64,000 nt of DNA from Nematopogon swammerdamellus (taxonomy: Eukaryota > Arthropoda > Insecta > Lepidoptera > Adelidae). The notes under the pieces are model-generated. The model searched no databases. It was not told the DNA's origin and saw only the letters and a program-made list of their open reading frames with translations. The position numbers and the translations under genes were made by a program. The number at the start of each line of letters is the position of its first letter. Positions within the stretch are counted from its first letter, which is position 1. The stretch lies in assembly GCA_946902875.1 (NCBI GenBank), contig OX336345.1, positions 22,537,395 through 22,601,394 of the forward strand. The letters are read 5' to 3'. Of this stretch, positions 1 through 9,309 are shown in pieces.

Positions 1-31
<31 letters not shown>
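1..31. repeat. TTTA microsatellite
   Basis: Perfect ATTT-period tract at the window edge. Such tracts often mark the tail of a retroposon copy, but the neighbouring body is cut off by the window. Confidence 0.9.
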
Positions 32-32
32 C

Positions 33-430
33 CTTATTTTAAATCTAAGAAAAATTACAGGCTTAACCTAATGCGTTCCCTAGCTTACGTCTTATACATA
101 ACATGTATTTATGTTAATTCCTTATTTAAGTACATTACTATATAACTCTTGTATTTATTCAAACTATTGCTAAATAGGTCGAACTCTGGTTCTGTCGAAT
201 TAATTTTATTTATTATATTTATAGCTCTATTCAGAGGTGAATACAACTGCAAGTTGGTCCTCGAGGGAATTGGTTGCATTAGGTCGTGGGTTCTGGCTCT
301 TAAGTAATTGTCTGGTGAGTAAAGCTTAAATCTATGTAAAAAGTCTGGGTTGCTTATTTTGCCATTCAGTATGCAGGAATATACAGCCTCTCTTATAGTT
401 TACAGGAAAACCTAAACGAAAATCCTATCA
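33..430 (-). other. AT-rich stretch, possible LINE reverse-transcriptase tail
   Basis: No intact ORF is present. Read on the minus strand, the part around 230-380 gives short phrases in two frames that resemble the C-terminal end of a non-LTR reverse transcriptase protein, broken by stops and a frame change. This is a weak impression and it could equally be unrelated non-coding DNA. Confidence 0.2.
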
Positions 431-435
431 TATCA

Positions 436-490
436 CGGAACGGTACGGAACCGTCTCTACGCGAGTTCGACTCGCACTTGGCCGCTTTTT
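436..490 (-). repeat. Fragment of GTGCGAGTCG interspersed repeat (5' part)
   Basis: On the minus strand this reads CGGCCAAGTGCGAGTCG-like followed by a GGTTCCGTACC-like motif. That is the 5' signature of the repeat family seen complete at 7565-8037, 20640-21050 and 50290-50690. Only the 5' end is kept. Confidence 0.7.
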
Positions 491-964
491 TCTGGTACGG
501 AGACCATAAATATTTTACCTCAAGTTCTGCTCTATAATATCTATCTCTTTTTCATCGTGGTCCGGAATTGTGTAGCCGTGACTACCATTCAAGGAGCCAC
601 TGGCGGCTGGCGGTAGCTGGTAAAGTCTTCGGCTTTCAAACCCATCGAAAAGCCATAAATTTCTTTGTTCTCTGGCACTGTGCAGTGTGATATTTTTCAA
701 TTATGCCAAGTTGAACTTAGCTGCAGTCGACGACGACGACGACGTAAGGAATTATATCACAGGGCGAATCTTACCGGCAACGATGAGCGTTAAGTTAACG
801 TGTCGGTACGTTAACTGAGGTTTCGAAAGACTGTTTACTACGTGGGTACTCACTCGTGGAGTCTGCCATGACATTTCCGTGTCCGTGAATGGCAACACAG
901 CTCTCTGTCGCACTCTAATCTCTTACTCAGTGCAAGGGAGACAGATAATAACTGAGTTGCCACT
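491..964. other. No recognised feature
   Basis: Mixed-composition DNA with a short GAC trinucleotide run near 728-745. The short minus-strand frame at 515-700 (61 codons) has no recognisable domain, and I see no repeat family I can name. Confidence 0.5.
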
Positions 965-1441
965 TGATTACTGAGATACAATTGTGGCAGACTCTATAGA
1001 TGGTGTGTATCGGGTGTCCCCAAGTGTCCCGCGATCTAGAACCAATTCAACTCCATAGAGATGTGGCCTCCCTAAGTGCGTTCTATCGCTTATTCCATGT
1101 GGAGTACTCGGAGGAGCTGTTTAACCCAGCTCCCCCCTTTTGCTCCTCCGCACCAAGCGCACTAGGCAGGGATTGCACCCCTACACGCTGGACTTACCAC
1201 GGATTTACCAATCGGTTCTGCAGATCTTTCCTCTACAGAACCGGTAAACACTGGAATGCTCTCTCTCTGCCCATATATTTCCCCCAAGTACAGTCTCGGG
1301 TCCTTCAAGAGGCGCGTGAATGGGCACCTGTCAAGACGGCATGTCATTCGAAACCCCCGCATACGACCAAATGTCCATGGGCGTCGTTAGACACCTTATA
1401 GGGGGTTCGGCGCCATATGTCGCGCTGTCAATAAAAAAAAA
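965..1441 (+). mobile_element. LINE 3' fragment (CR1/L2-like RT C-terminus)
   Basis: An open frame at 1000-1401 encodes the C-terminal tail of a non-LTR reverse transcriptase. Recognisable phrases are LHRDVASLSAFYRLFH, a CSEELFN-like patch, and a closing segment containing RTGKHWNALSLP. The copy is 5'-truncated, keeping only the last ~130 codons, and ends in an A-rich tail at 1431-1441. The same family recurs at 19440-19720, 34390-34848, 49505-49760 and 53535-53690. It has no catalytic domain and is dead. Confidence 0.75.
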
Positions 1442-1745
1442 CGTTACGCTCACGCAAGACACAGATATTCAACATTATGACGTTAACTTATATTTTTAAC
1501 GTTATTTAACGTTTCAGCTGGATTTAGAGGGAGACGACTATGCCACCATCGCGGCGAACAATTGTCATTAGCATTAGGATTCACAAAGTTTCTCGGAAGC
1601 ATTGCAGACATCGAATTAACATACAAAGAACACAACTTGTGGGGTGCTGTGGTAGGGACGAGTATGTAGGGAGATTCTAGTTAAAGCGTTTGTATAGAAG
1701 CATGACAATAACGTTTTCTTTGTTTGCAATATTTTTTTAAGCAAT
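1442..1745. other. No recognised feature
   Basis: AT-rich spacer between two LINE fragments, with no repeat family or ORF that I can assign. Confidence 0.4.
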
Positions 1746-1749
1746 CCGT

Positions 1750-2035
1750 TTTTTTTATGTAAACCAACATGGGTGGCTGTGTGTAAACCAACATGGGACC
1801 AATGGTACAGTCGACAGAGCCAAAAACCCCTCTCCTCGCGAAACCACGCTCAGTGAGGCGCCATGCCAGCAGATTTGCGGACTGTTGCTGGGCTGTCTAG
1901 CCCGTTGATACGACGACGTTTGAAGACACCCAGGTTTCGGGAAACACACTCGCCGGGAGACAGTGCCACACACTAGCGGTGCGACAAAGAAACGATTTTG
2001 AGAACCGATGGGTTATCAAAAGCCCAATGTCAACA
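1750..2035 (-). mobile_element. LINE C-terminal fragment, WHGASLSVVSRG family
   Basis: The minus-strand frame at 1755-1973 reads through a phrase containing CWHGASLSVVSRGEG, with an upstream CFPKPGCLQTSSYQR-like part. Matching copies lie on the minus strand at 11345-11555 and 53895-54125, and a plus-strand scrap lies near 15270-15325. Recurrence plus frame preservation suggests the tail of a non-LTR retrotransposon protein; the exact clade is not determined. Confidence 0.5.
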
Positions 2036-2039
2036 ACAA

Positions 2040-2215
2040 AAGGGTGATCAGTTTATCTGCGGCGAATGCTGCGAAGATAGGTTGGATGGCAAGGAATAAG
2101 GGATGCAAGCTCCTCCGAGCAGCGTCCATGATAGCACCTGTAGAACAGACTGAGTGACCCTACAAATCGTCTGTGACTGAGAGACTCCAGATCATCAGTC
2201 AGTTTCATTCCGGTA
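2040..2215 (-). mobile_element. LINE fragment (RT C-terminus), second family
   Basis: The minus-strand frame within 2053-2331 reads LESLSHRRFVGSLSLFYRCYHG followed by a CSEELASLIP-like patch, typical of the region just after the reverse-transcriptase domain in CR1/L2-type LINEs. It is clearly diverged from the copy at 965-1441. The reading frame continues upstream into SINE-derived sequence, so the 92-codon ORF is a fusion of repeats rather than a gene. Confidence 0.65.
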
Positions 2216-2425
2216 TCGCGGGTGGCTGATCCAGAGGCGCCAGAGCACATAATTCCATGACGGACCCACCATACCCCTGGCCGTACCCCTGGTGGTACGG
2301 TGGGTATTTTTTTGTAAAACGATACCACCAACTAACAGTGTTGTGAAAATTCGGGTATCCAAACACCTCGGAGAAGGTGGTAGACCGGACTCCCTTTGGA
2401 TTGCTGGCTATACTGGACTATTTAT
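2216..2425 (-). repeat. Degenerate SINE C pieces
   Basis: Short matches to the tRNA-headed SINE described at 37870-38286: a GGGTGGCTGA-like piece near 2219 and a block at about 2365-2425 (ctcggagaaggt ... ggattgctggctatactgg). The middle is scrambled. Confidence 0.5.
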
Positions 2426-2441
2426 TTATTTATTTATTAGA
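2424..2441. repeat. TTTA microsatellite
   Basis: Short TTTA tract directly after a SINE fragment. Confidence 0.8.
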
Positions 2442-2542
2442 AAACAGACAGCCTAATGACAAACAGATAAAGCATAAATTGTACATACATTGACGTCTGG
2501 CCATTTTTTGTTTCCCTGTTTAGGCTATAGTTTAGTGGGATC

Positions 2543-2830
2543 AACGTGTGTGTGTGTGTGTGCGCGTAGGGAGTGTCAATTCAGTGTAGTGTTGTGTAAT
2601 GTAGTGTGGTGTAGCGTAATGTTTTGTGGTGGTTGTGTAGTGTACAATACACTACACAACCAGTGTAGTGCAGTGCAGTATAGTGTAGTGTAGTGTAGTG
2701 TAGTGTAGTGCAGTGCAGTGCAGTGCAGTGCAGTGCAGTGCAGTGTAGTGTAGTGTTGTGTAGTGTAGTGTAGTGTAGTGTAGTGTGGTGTAGTGTGGTG
2801 TAATATAGTGTGATGTGGTGGGATGCAGTA
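2543..2830. repeat. GTGTA/GTGCA microsatellite
   Basis: About 290 bp of pentanucleotide TAGTG units with interspersed CAGTG units, preceded by a (GT)n run at 2545-2562. The plus-strand open frame across 2490-2693 is a by-product of the repeat. Confidence 0.95.
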
Positions 2831-2887
2831 CTAGATCGGACTAGACGAGAAAACAGCCGACGCGACGCTGCAATGCGGCCATTATTT

Positions 2888-3100
2888 TGTTATGTAATCC
2901 GGTATGGGTGGCTGAATCAGAGTGGCCAAAGCACATGTCCCGACCAGCCAATATCATCTCCGAGAAGGTAGTTGCCATACCGGAGACTTATCTTTGAATT
3001 CCTGGCTATACTGGAATAGAGGAAAACACAGCCGATGCTGCTATGCGGCCATCATACATCCAATGAGGTGGTACCAATCCAGTCGGCTACAATTTGAGTC
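2888..3100 (-). repeat. SINE C, truncated copy
   Basis: Begins with the TTATGTAATCCGGTATGGGT start (reverse complement of the SINE 3' end) and matches the tRNA-headed SINE through 'cggctacaatttgag'. It breaks off at a 38-bp perfect palindrome (3100-3138), where the head should follow. The head with its A and B boxes is missing. Confidence 0.8.
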
Positions 3101-3138
3101 GATGTTTTTTCCTGGTATATTACCAGGAAAAAACATCG
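3100..3138. repeat. Perfect short palindrome at SINE breakpoint
   Basis: The arm GATGTTTTTTCCTGGTA is followed almost at once by its reverse complement, giving a 17-bp perfect stem with a 2-4 nt loop. It sits where the SINE C copy is cut. Confidence 0.85.
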
Positions 3139-3600
3139 AGCTCGGTGATGCAATTCATTCGTGTTAGATTGTCGAAGTTAAGCGCACTTGATTTTGTGTC
3201 ATCGGTATCGTCTTGGTACACCCACCCTTGATATCAGCCATCGCGCCTTGGTGAACTAGGTGCCATGGCATATGATTTCAAAAGAAGGTTAAATCTAAAG
3301 AGCACGCAGTAATTATCCATAGCGAGGCGTGGCCGAGGTTCCGCAACTCAGTTCATTGTGCTGGCGGATATGTGTGAGAAGCGCGCGCGAGCGGCGCACA
3401 AACTTTTTGTTCTAATTATGTGATTACGTACATCAAATTGTACAGTTAGATTATTTTTACCACGACACAGAACAGATATAAATTGGAGCAAAGACGTGGG
3501 TTAATCGAGAAATAACTGTCGTAGCGGTAATGCAAGGAGACGAAATAATTAAACGTAAGTTAACATACACCATGCCATCACGCCTCGTTGCGTTGCATAA
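3139..3600. other. No recognised gene; spacer
   Basis: Mixed sequence. A degraded SINE A scrap (CACCCTTGATATCAGCC...GTGAACTAGGTGCCATG) is visible around 3219-3270. Nothing else is assigned. Confidence 0.4.
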
Positions 3601-3605
3601 CTTTT

Positions 3606-3780
3606 TTTTATAGAAACTGACACGATTGGCTACATCACCTACAACATCCGTGATGTCGGCCCATAACACCGGGTGAACTTGGTGCCACGTCAGTGCTTCC
3701 CTTCATTTCATGTCGGCTACACTAAACTGGACGGAAAACACGGACTATTTACATAGCCGTTTCTGGCCAACCTGTGTTCT
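3606..3780 (-). repeat. SINE A, partial copy
   Basis: Starts with a T-run and GAAACTGACAC, then CACCTACAACATCCGTGAT. This is the reverse complement of the SINE A 3' half. It stops after the ACTATTTACATAGCCGTTTC block, so the GGTACCACC core and head are missing. Confidence 0.85.
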
Positions 3781-4366
3781 GAAGCTGAAGATTTTGTCAA
3801 TCAAATCCACAGTTAGGTAAATTGTATTAGTTAAACGATAAAATTATCGATAGCAACTACATGACTATTTTTTTTTTCAGAAACTGGCAACACTTCAAAC
3901 GTCACTTTCCTCCGACTTAAAAAAAAAACAAACAAACCTGTATGAGTTACACAAATCAAAACCTCTAGCTCCCCAGAAAATTATAACAATACCACTAATC
4001 TCCACAGCGACGACAAAAAAAATAAGGCCTACTCCGGCCTGACGAGACGATTGGGTTTGGTTTGGGATGAGAAGTGTACACACAGAATACAATATCACCC
4101 ACACACAGTCGTGTCACAGGGTCGAGTCGTACGTGTGGGAACCGCAAACAAACCGACACGGACACCTCGCTAGAGTCAACACGTTTTCGGATCTGAACAA
4201 AGACGCGAGCGCGTGAGCTTTTAAGGAGAAACTTTTATATCGACCATTTAAACCCATAAACATACTTGTTAATGGTTATTGTAACGAAATGGTGACAGGC
4301 GCCTTTATACTATGGAGAAAGAACGCTGTCTTCGGTTGTCTTCGTGCCTTATATATAATATGCTGC
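3781..4366. other. No recognised gene
   Basis: AT-rich unique-looking DNA. Several 60-70 codon frames overlap on both strands but show no domain, and none has recognisable coding character. Confidence 0.4.
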
Positions 4367-4368
4367 AC

Positions 4369-4894
4369 GAGGGTTGCCAGGTGTCCGCTTTTACCGCGGA
4401 CAGTCCTCTCTTTTTCTCCTCTCCGTGTGGGGCCGGTACTTAAAAAGAATAGCCTCACTGCATCTCTCCCCGTGCATGTCGTAAAAGGCGACTAAGGGAT
4501 AAGGACAAGATGCCGTGCTAAAGGGCGACAGGTTCGCCACCTCTCACCTTGGCACGGTAATTCCACCGAGTGATGCAGCAGGTGGGTATTCGTGCCTTAC
4601 TTACTGATTGATCAATTGAATCTTGTTAGAATACTTTGCGAAACGTGGTGGTCGGTGTTGTCCTGTAATGTACCAGAGATCTTGCAGCACAACACCGATT
4701 ACTCTGCTTACCCCGATTGTCGGGATTCAGCGTGTGTGATATGTATGTAGTCCTCTTTTTTTTTTTAAGTCTTGTCCGCGGAAAAGTTTTAGACTTCCGC
4801 AGACAAAACAAAGTTGGGATATAGATTTTTCGTAAAAGTGACCCTTTGGTGAAAAATGTCCTCTTTTTTTTGTCTGGACCATCTGGCAACCCTG
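4369..4894. mobile_element. MITE with AGGGTTGCCAG ends, hosting a SINE
   Basis: The left end AGGGTTGCCAGGTGTCC is mirrored by GGACCATCTGGCAACCCT at the right, giving an inverted pair of roughly 18 bp with mismatches. Removing the nested SINE D (4423-4750) leaves an element of about 200 bp. No clean target duplication is visible, so the superfamily is unassigned; a hAT-type origin is possible from the termini. Confidence 0.55.
4423..4750 (+). repeat. SINE D, near full length
   Basis: Begins CCGTGTGGGGCCGGTACTT and contains the head block GTCGTAAAAGGCGACTAAGG. It then has a body unlike SINE A, ending in CCCCGATTGTCGGGATTCAG and a TATGTATGTA tail. Flanked by GTCCTCT-rich sequence on both sides (4403-4422 and from 4751), consistent with a target duplication. 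Other copies: 5166-5488, 11552-11822, 35845-36115, 55560-55840. Confidence 0.85.
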
Positions 4895-5009
4895 TGCATG
4901 ATAGTTATCTTATTAGGGTTTTGTAGCCAGCGATGCTGGTCATGTGTCTGTCCGTCCGTTCGTCTGTCTGTCATACGCGCTGCCCGAAGTGATTACTCCG
5001 GAACGTATC

Positions 5010-5590
5010 AATACTAATCAATGAATATCAATACTAATAATAAATCTGTAAGGGATTGTCATGGAGTAGGTTGCTTTGTTTGATGAAATACTCTGTTTGT
5101 AGACTCTATGTATGATACTAAAGCTGAATAGGCGATTTTTAGAAATCTCTTCTGTATGCATTGTACATACATATACATATCACACACGCTGAATCCCGAC
5201 AATCGGGGTAAGCAGAGTAATCGGTGTTGTCCTGCAAGAACTCTGGTAAATTACAGCACAACACCGACCACCACGTTTCGCAAAGTATTCGAACAAGATT
5301 AAATCGATCAGACAGCAAGTAAGGCATGTAGACCCACCTGCTGCATGACTCGGTGGAAGTACCGTGCCAAGGTGAGAGCCTGTCGCCCTTTAGCACGGCA
5401 TCTTGTCCTTATCCCTTAGTCGCCTTTTACGACATCCACGGGGAGAGATGCAGTGGGGCTATTCTTTTTAAGTACCGAACCCACACGGTATGCATTGTAT
5501 GTTCCTTCATAAGTCTTAAACGATCATGTGAATTCGATGAAACTTAGTACAAACACATTTAATTATACAGGTTGCAGTGCGGTCGATCTA
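5010..5590 (+). mobile_element. Helitron-like repeat H, interrupted by a SINE
   Basis: Contains the H-family start (ACTAATAATAAATCTGTAAG then GGTCATGGAGTA-like) and the GATGAAACTTAGTACAA block, separated by the SINE D at 5166-5488. The 3' end with the CCGCGGGC motif is absent here. A Helitron-like identity is inferred from better copies that end at CTAGT. Confidence 0.6.
5166..5488 (-). repeat. SINE D, full length with 11-bp target duplication
   Basis: Flanked on both sides by the identical 11-mer TATGCATTGTA (5155-5165 and 5489-5499), which fixes the ends exactly. Read on the minus strand it runs from CCGTGTGGGTTCGGTAC to a TATATGTATG tail, 323 bp. It lies inverted to the SINE D at 4423-4750, so the two form a potential large hairpin. 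Confidence 0.93.
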
Positions 5591-5801
5591 GCTAGCCCGA
5601 CATGACATTACGACACAGGCCGCTCACATGTATGTACATTACGTTTAGTTAGTAGTCGCGTCGTCGTCGGCAGCGAGCTTGAAAGTAAAATCGTATCTGG
5701 TTACCGTCACGGCCTCGCATCGTCTCGGAAGTCGATCGAGAAACCTGAACTAATGCTCCTTTTATAAGGGTCAGCAATACTTCATAAAAATACAAATTTA
5801 A

Positions 5802-6064
5802 AAAACGCCCGACCCTCAAAAAGTCAAAAATAACTTCCGGGGACCGCTAAGTAAATATAAGCGCGCAGCTCTGAGTTTTTATATTTTATTCACTTAGCGG
5901 TCCCCCGAAAAAAAATTATTTTTGACGTTTTAAGTTTTATAAAAATCGCATCCAAATCGGTTCATCCGTTTTTGAGCTACGATGCCAAAGACACACACAG
6001 ACAGACAGACACACAGACAGACGGAGGCGTCTAACTTGTAACACCCCTCCTTTTGCGTCCGGGG
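5802..6064. mobile_element. TTAA-flanked piggyBac-like non-autonomous element, copy 1
   Basis: Bounded by TTAA at 5798-5801 and 6065-6068. One end carries a palindrome around ACCGCTAAGTAAAT, and the other carries a CCATCCGTTTTTGAGC-like motif, a short CA/GACA tract and CCCCTCC...GGGG. No transposase is present. TTAA target sites are characteristic of piggyBac. Related copies: 40669-40909, 52342-52809, 61432-61903. Confidence 0.7.
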
Positions 6065-6134
6065 TTAAAAGGTATGATCGCAGATTGAACGTGAAGGAAA
6101 TGCAACATACAAAGGACACCACAACGATCGCTTA

Positions 6135-6233
6135 GAATTTAAGGACGTTGGACAGACAGATGGACAGACAGACAGACAGACGGCGTAGGCTTAGTAATAG
6201 GGTCCCGTACGACGGATACGGAACCCTAAAAAC
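6135..6233 (+). repeat. 3' fragment of GTGCGAGTCG interspersed repeat
   Basis: A GACA tract is followed by GGCGTAGGCTTAGTAATAGG and closing TACGGAACCCTAAAAA, the 3' signature of this family. Confidence 0.75.
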
Positions 6234-6349
6234 ATCATGGAAAGCTTTCTTGTCTTTTTCCTTATAAAAAATTATTGTGTGATCTCGTGCCAAACTCACA
6301 CATTGAACAAATTTTGTTTTACAGATTTTCGTTTTAAGAAAAAAACATT

Positions 6350-6495
6350 CACAGCCTCCATAAAAGAAGGGTTATTATAAGTTTGATGCCTACGTCTGTC
6401 TGTCTATGTTTCTGTCTGTTGTGTGTCTGTCTTTGGCATCGTATCTCCCAAATGAATGGATCGATTTGGATGCGGTTTTTTGTTAATTATCATTA
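6350..6495. mobile_element. Remnant of TTAA-flanked element
   Basis: GGGTTATTATAAGTTTGA, a TCTGTCTG tract and GGCATCGTATCTCCCAAA match the non-palindromic half of the element seen intact at 52342-52809. The palindromic end is missing. Confidence 0.6.
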
Positions 6496-6629
6496 TGAAT
6501 TGTTTTACTTTAGAGTTTGCACTAGAATCACACAAAGTTTGACTTTCGTATGAATTACCGTTTTCACGATAGAGCAAAAAAAAACTTTAAAAAAACACCT
6601 TTCTTGTATAGGAACACCTTAATTATGTT

Positions 6630-6826
6630 ATTTTTTTTTTTAGTATATAATCCGCCATAATAACACATATTCTGTGAACATTTCAACCGGCTAACTATTA
6701 CGGTTAAAATATACAGCCCTTTAAAGGTAGCACAGACAGACAGACGGACGGACGGACGGACGGACGGCGCGGCGGCGTATAGAGTTACTAATAGGTTTCC
6801 GTACATATACGGAAACCTAAAAATGT
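6630..6826 (+). repeat. GTGCGAGTCG interspersed repeat, 3' half
   Basis: Contains the ATAATAACACATATTCTGTG block, a CAGACAGACGGACGG tract and the closing paired motif TACATATACGGAAACCTAAAAA. Confidence 0.75.
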
Positions 6827-7564
6827 GTGCTCTACCAATTTTGCTCTTCATCGGGTAATGTGAAAGATTAGGTCCGTTAGTGAGGTGAAGTTTGATGGAA
6901 TCATCACGCGATAGTTAGCGAGTTGACACCCCGGCTCGGCTCGAACATGCGTCCGAGTGTTATTGTAGCGCTAAGTGCGCTGAGCAACCGCTAGCACTTT
7001 GTTTATCTATTTGTTTCCTACAGTTTGTTTCGAAACACACGCACCTTCAAGTGCGTGTGTTTCGTGGCGTTTCGTTGAATATAAGCAAAACTCGCCTTTT
7101 TTGGGTTCTGTAGGTACAATAAACCTTCAGTACCGTACAATAAAATATTTATACACTGTGTTTTGTTATATTGTTTTTGTCTTTTTTTCATCCAATAAAC
7201 GGTTATATTATTATATTACTTCTTTATTTTCACGTTTTTTGTCTATCATACAGGTACATATTTATATTAATTTTATATAATTATAAAATAAAATACCTAT
7301 ACAAAATTAATAAAAACAGAGAAAAACAAAAAACGGTATTTTCGCCGGCGGCGGCGGGAGGCGGACCTCCAAGCACGCCGGCGGGTGCAGGCCGTGGCTA
7401 CGGAGCTCTCCGAGACGATGCGAGACTAATTATTATTATTATTAATAAAAACCGGAAAATTAATTGGTTGGTAAATATTTATTTGAGTTCAAACAACGAT
7501 AAAAATAAATTAAACTAAATTAAAATAATTAAACTTTAATATACATAACATACATACTAACATA
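6827..7564. other. AT-rich spacer with one GC-rich patch
   Basis: No gene recognised. A perfect 14-bp stem hairpin lies at 7031-7064, and a GC-rich patch at 7340-7425 (CCGGCGGCGGCGGGAGG-like) stands out from the surrounding AT-rich DNA. The plus-strand frames at 6999-7280 and 7171-7518 are low-complexity translations. Confidence 0.4.
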
Positions 7565-7925
7565 ACAAAAACCGGCCAAGTGCGAGTCGAACTCGCGCAC
7601 CAAGTGTCCCGTATCGCCATGTCACGGTTAGAGCTACTCACGCCATCTAGATGGCGTGTTATAAAATGCTTCATATTAATTAATGTCATGCTTCATAATC
7701 TATTCGGTAGATGGCGCGCGCGCATACACTTTTTAGTTTCTTCTATGGGAACCCCCGTGAATTTTTTACTTTTTCTTATTTTTATTATTTTTTTGTTATA
7801 TTGGCCATAATAACGCATTTTTTGTGAAAATTGCAACGGGCTACCTATTACGGTTCAAGAGATACAGCCCTCGGACAGACGGACGGACGGACGGACGGAC
7901 GGACGGACGGACGGACGGACGGACG

Positions 7926-7988
<63 letters not shown>

Positions 7989-8037
7989 GGCGTAGGCTTA
8001 GTAATAGAGTCCCGTACCTGATACGGAACCCTAAAAA
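7565..8037 (+). repeat. GTGCGAGTCG interspersed repeat, full-length copy
   Basis: Runs from AAAACCGGCCAAGTGCGAGT through the ATAATAACGCATTTTTTGTG block, a long GGAC/GACA array (7875-7990) and GGCGTAGGCTTAGTAATAG to TACGGAACCCTAAAAA. This is a familiar high-copy lepidopteran repeat; its mobilisation mechanism is not visible here. Confidence 0.85.
7875..7990. repeat. GGAC then GACA microsatellite
   Basis: Two abutting tetranucleotide arrays: about 13 GGAC units then about 16 GACA units. The overlapping TDGRTDGRTDRQ-type frames on both strands are repeat translations. Confidence 0.97.
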
Positions 8038-8142
8038 TGACATGAAATGAAGGAAGCACTGACATGGCACCTAGTTCACCCGGTGTTATGGGCTGGCATC
8101 ACGGATGTTATAGGTGATGTAGCCAACCGTGTCAGTTTAAAT
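8036..8142 (+). repeat. SINE A/B 3' fragment
   Basis: ATGAAATGAAGGAAGCACTG through GGTGTTATGGGC to GTGTCAGTTT, followed by an A-rich tail. It abuts the end of the preceding interspersed repeat, which suggests insertion at its A-rich tail. Confidence 0.85.
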
Positions 8143-8165
8143 GAAAAAAAATTAATTAATTAATT

Positions 8166-8444
8166 TTAAAAAAGTTTGTAAAAATTTAACATCATTTTCC
8201 TCCAGTCTCTGTGAAAAACCGGACTATAGGGTCCCTCCCTACATGAATGCATACGACCATGAACATTAAATCCTTCTTCTAACAACGTTCTTGCATAGGA
8301 CATTGCACGAGTCTGCTTATGTTCATGTTCATTGTAGTTCTGCCACGTACTACGAGACTTCAGTATGCGGACCGCATGAGATACCCTGTGCGAACGAGAC
8401 GCGGCGTCTTCTCGGAGTTGGCATTCGACGGATGTAAGCTGCAT
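8166..8444 (-). other. Unrecognised 92-codon open frame
   Basis: The translation is not low-complexity and includes the segments SVECQLREDAASRSHRVSHA and EGPYSPVFHRDWRKMMLNFY. I cannot place it in a family. It has no obvious repeat partner elsewhere in the window and could be a decayed exon or transposon fragment, or chance. The start codon at 8444 is arbitrary. Confidence 0.2.
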
Positions 8445-8769
8445 GTACTGAACTTTATAGACGTGTGGGAAAAGTATTTTTGAGCGCTAAGCATTTTAAT
8501 GATTCTAATTGCTAGAACTGTAGTTAGTACGCTTGTCTTCTGGCTAGTAGACGATCATCGATTTGTCAATGGATACTTATACAGGATAATTATACTGGCT
8601 AGCAACATCATAACAATGCCCAGCGCAAACGTAAAAAAAAAATTATCAGGGAAACAGGGAATTATCTAGTTGTGACTCCTTCAGATAAGAAAATAAAAGA
8701 AAAGTACGTCATCGTCAGGGGGTTCACCGAAAATGACGATAGGTGTTCGGTATTTTGCGATCATTTACA

Positions 8770-9240
8770 TTTACACAAAACACGTTAGGTACACGTGCCT
8801 CCATTCTCTTCGCCTCAAGACTCTACCTGCAGCGGTCTTCATGCAAGAAGCACACAGCGCCTCCTGGCGGAAAGGAGAAGAGTCCGGTTGCCTAGGCGAC
8901 GGGCTGTTGTTATCTGACACGTCCAAAAAAATACAAGCGGCAGCGGGCGGTTTATTCAAACTTTTGCTCTGAAAAAGACAAAATCCACCCTGATCGAGCG
9001 CGGCGCGGGCTCTCAGGGCTGGTTGACCTAATACGGTATAAGTTGAGTGTAGTTCCGAAAGTGTGTGCGTAGCTGGGCCCAGCAGATCCTCGAACACCGG
9101 GACGTTTCCGTGCCAGGATCACTACCTGAAGGACTGAGCTATCGAAGGTGCGGCTGCGGGCGGAGACATCACATCACATCCAGGTAGGAGGCACCACACC
9201 ACCACACACTTTGCGCTACAATAGGTGACGTGGGGGGGAG
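8770..9240. other. GC-rich single-copy stretch, possible regulatory or exonic DNA
   Basis: Distinctly GC-richer than its neighbours and without a repeat match in the window. It ends with an ATCCAG|GTAGGAG junction at about 9180-9187 that would fit a splice donor. The opposing 79- and 108-codon frames have no domain. A non-coding first exon or promoter is a guess only. Confidence 0.2.
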
Positions 9241-9309
9241 GGGGTCAAAAAGTGGCCAAAAATCGATGATGTAATTTATGCACGCCGTCTAAGTATGTTT
9301 TCTTATATA

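Noticed and set aside
2490..2693. 67-codon Cys/Val-rich protein
   Set aside because: Translation of the GTGTA microsatellite.
7824..8070. Asp/Gly/Arg/Thr-rich protein frames
   Set aside because: They are translations of a GGAC/GACA microsatellite within an interspersed repeat.
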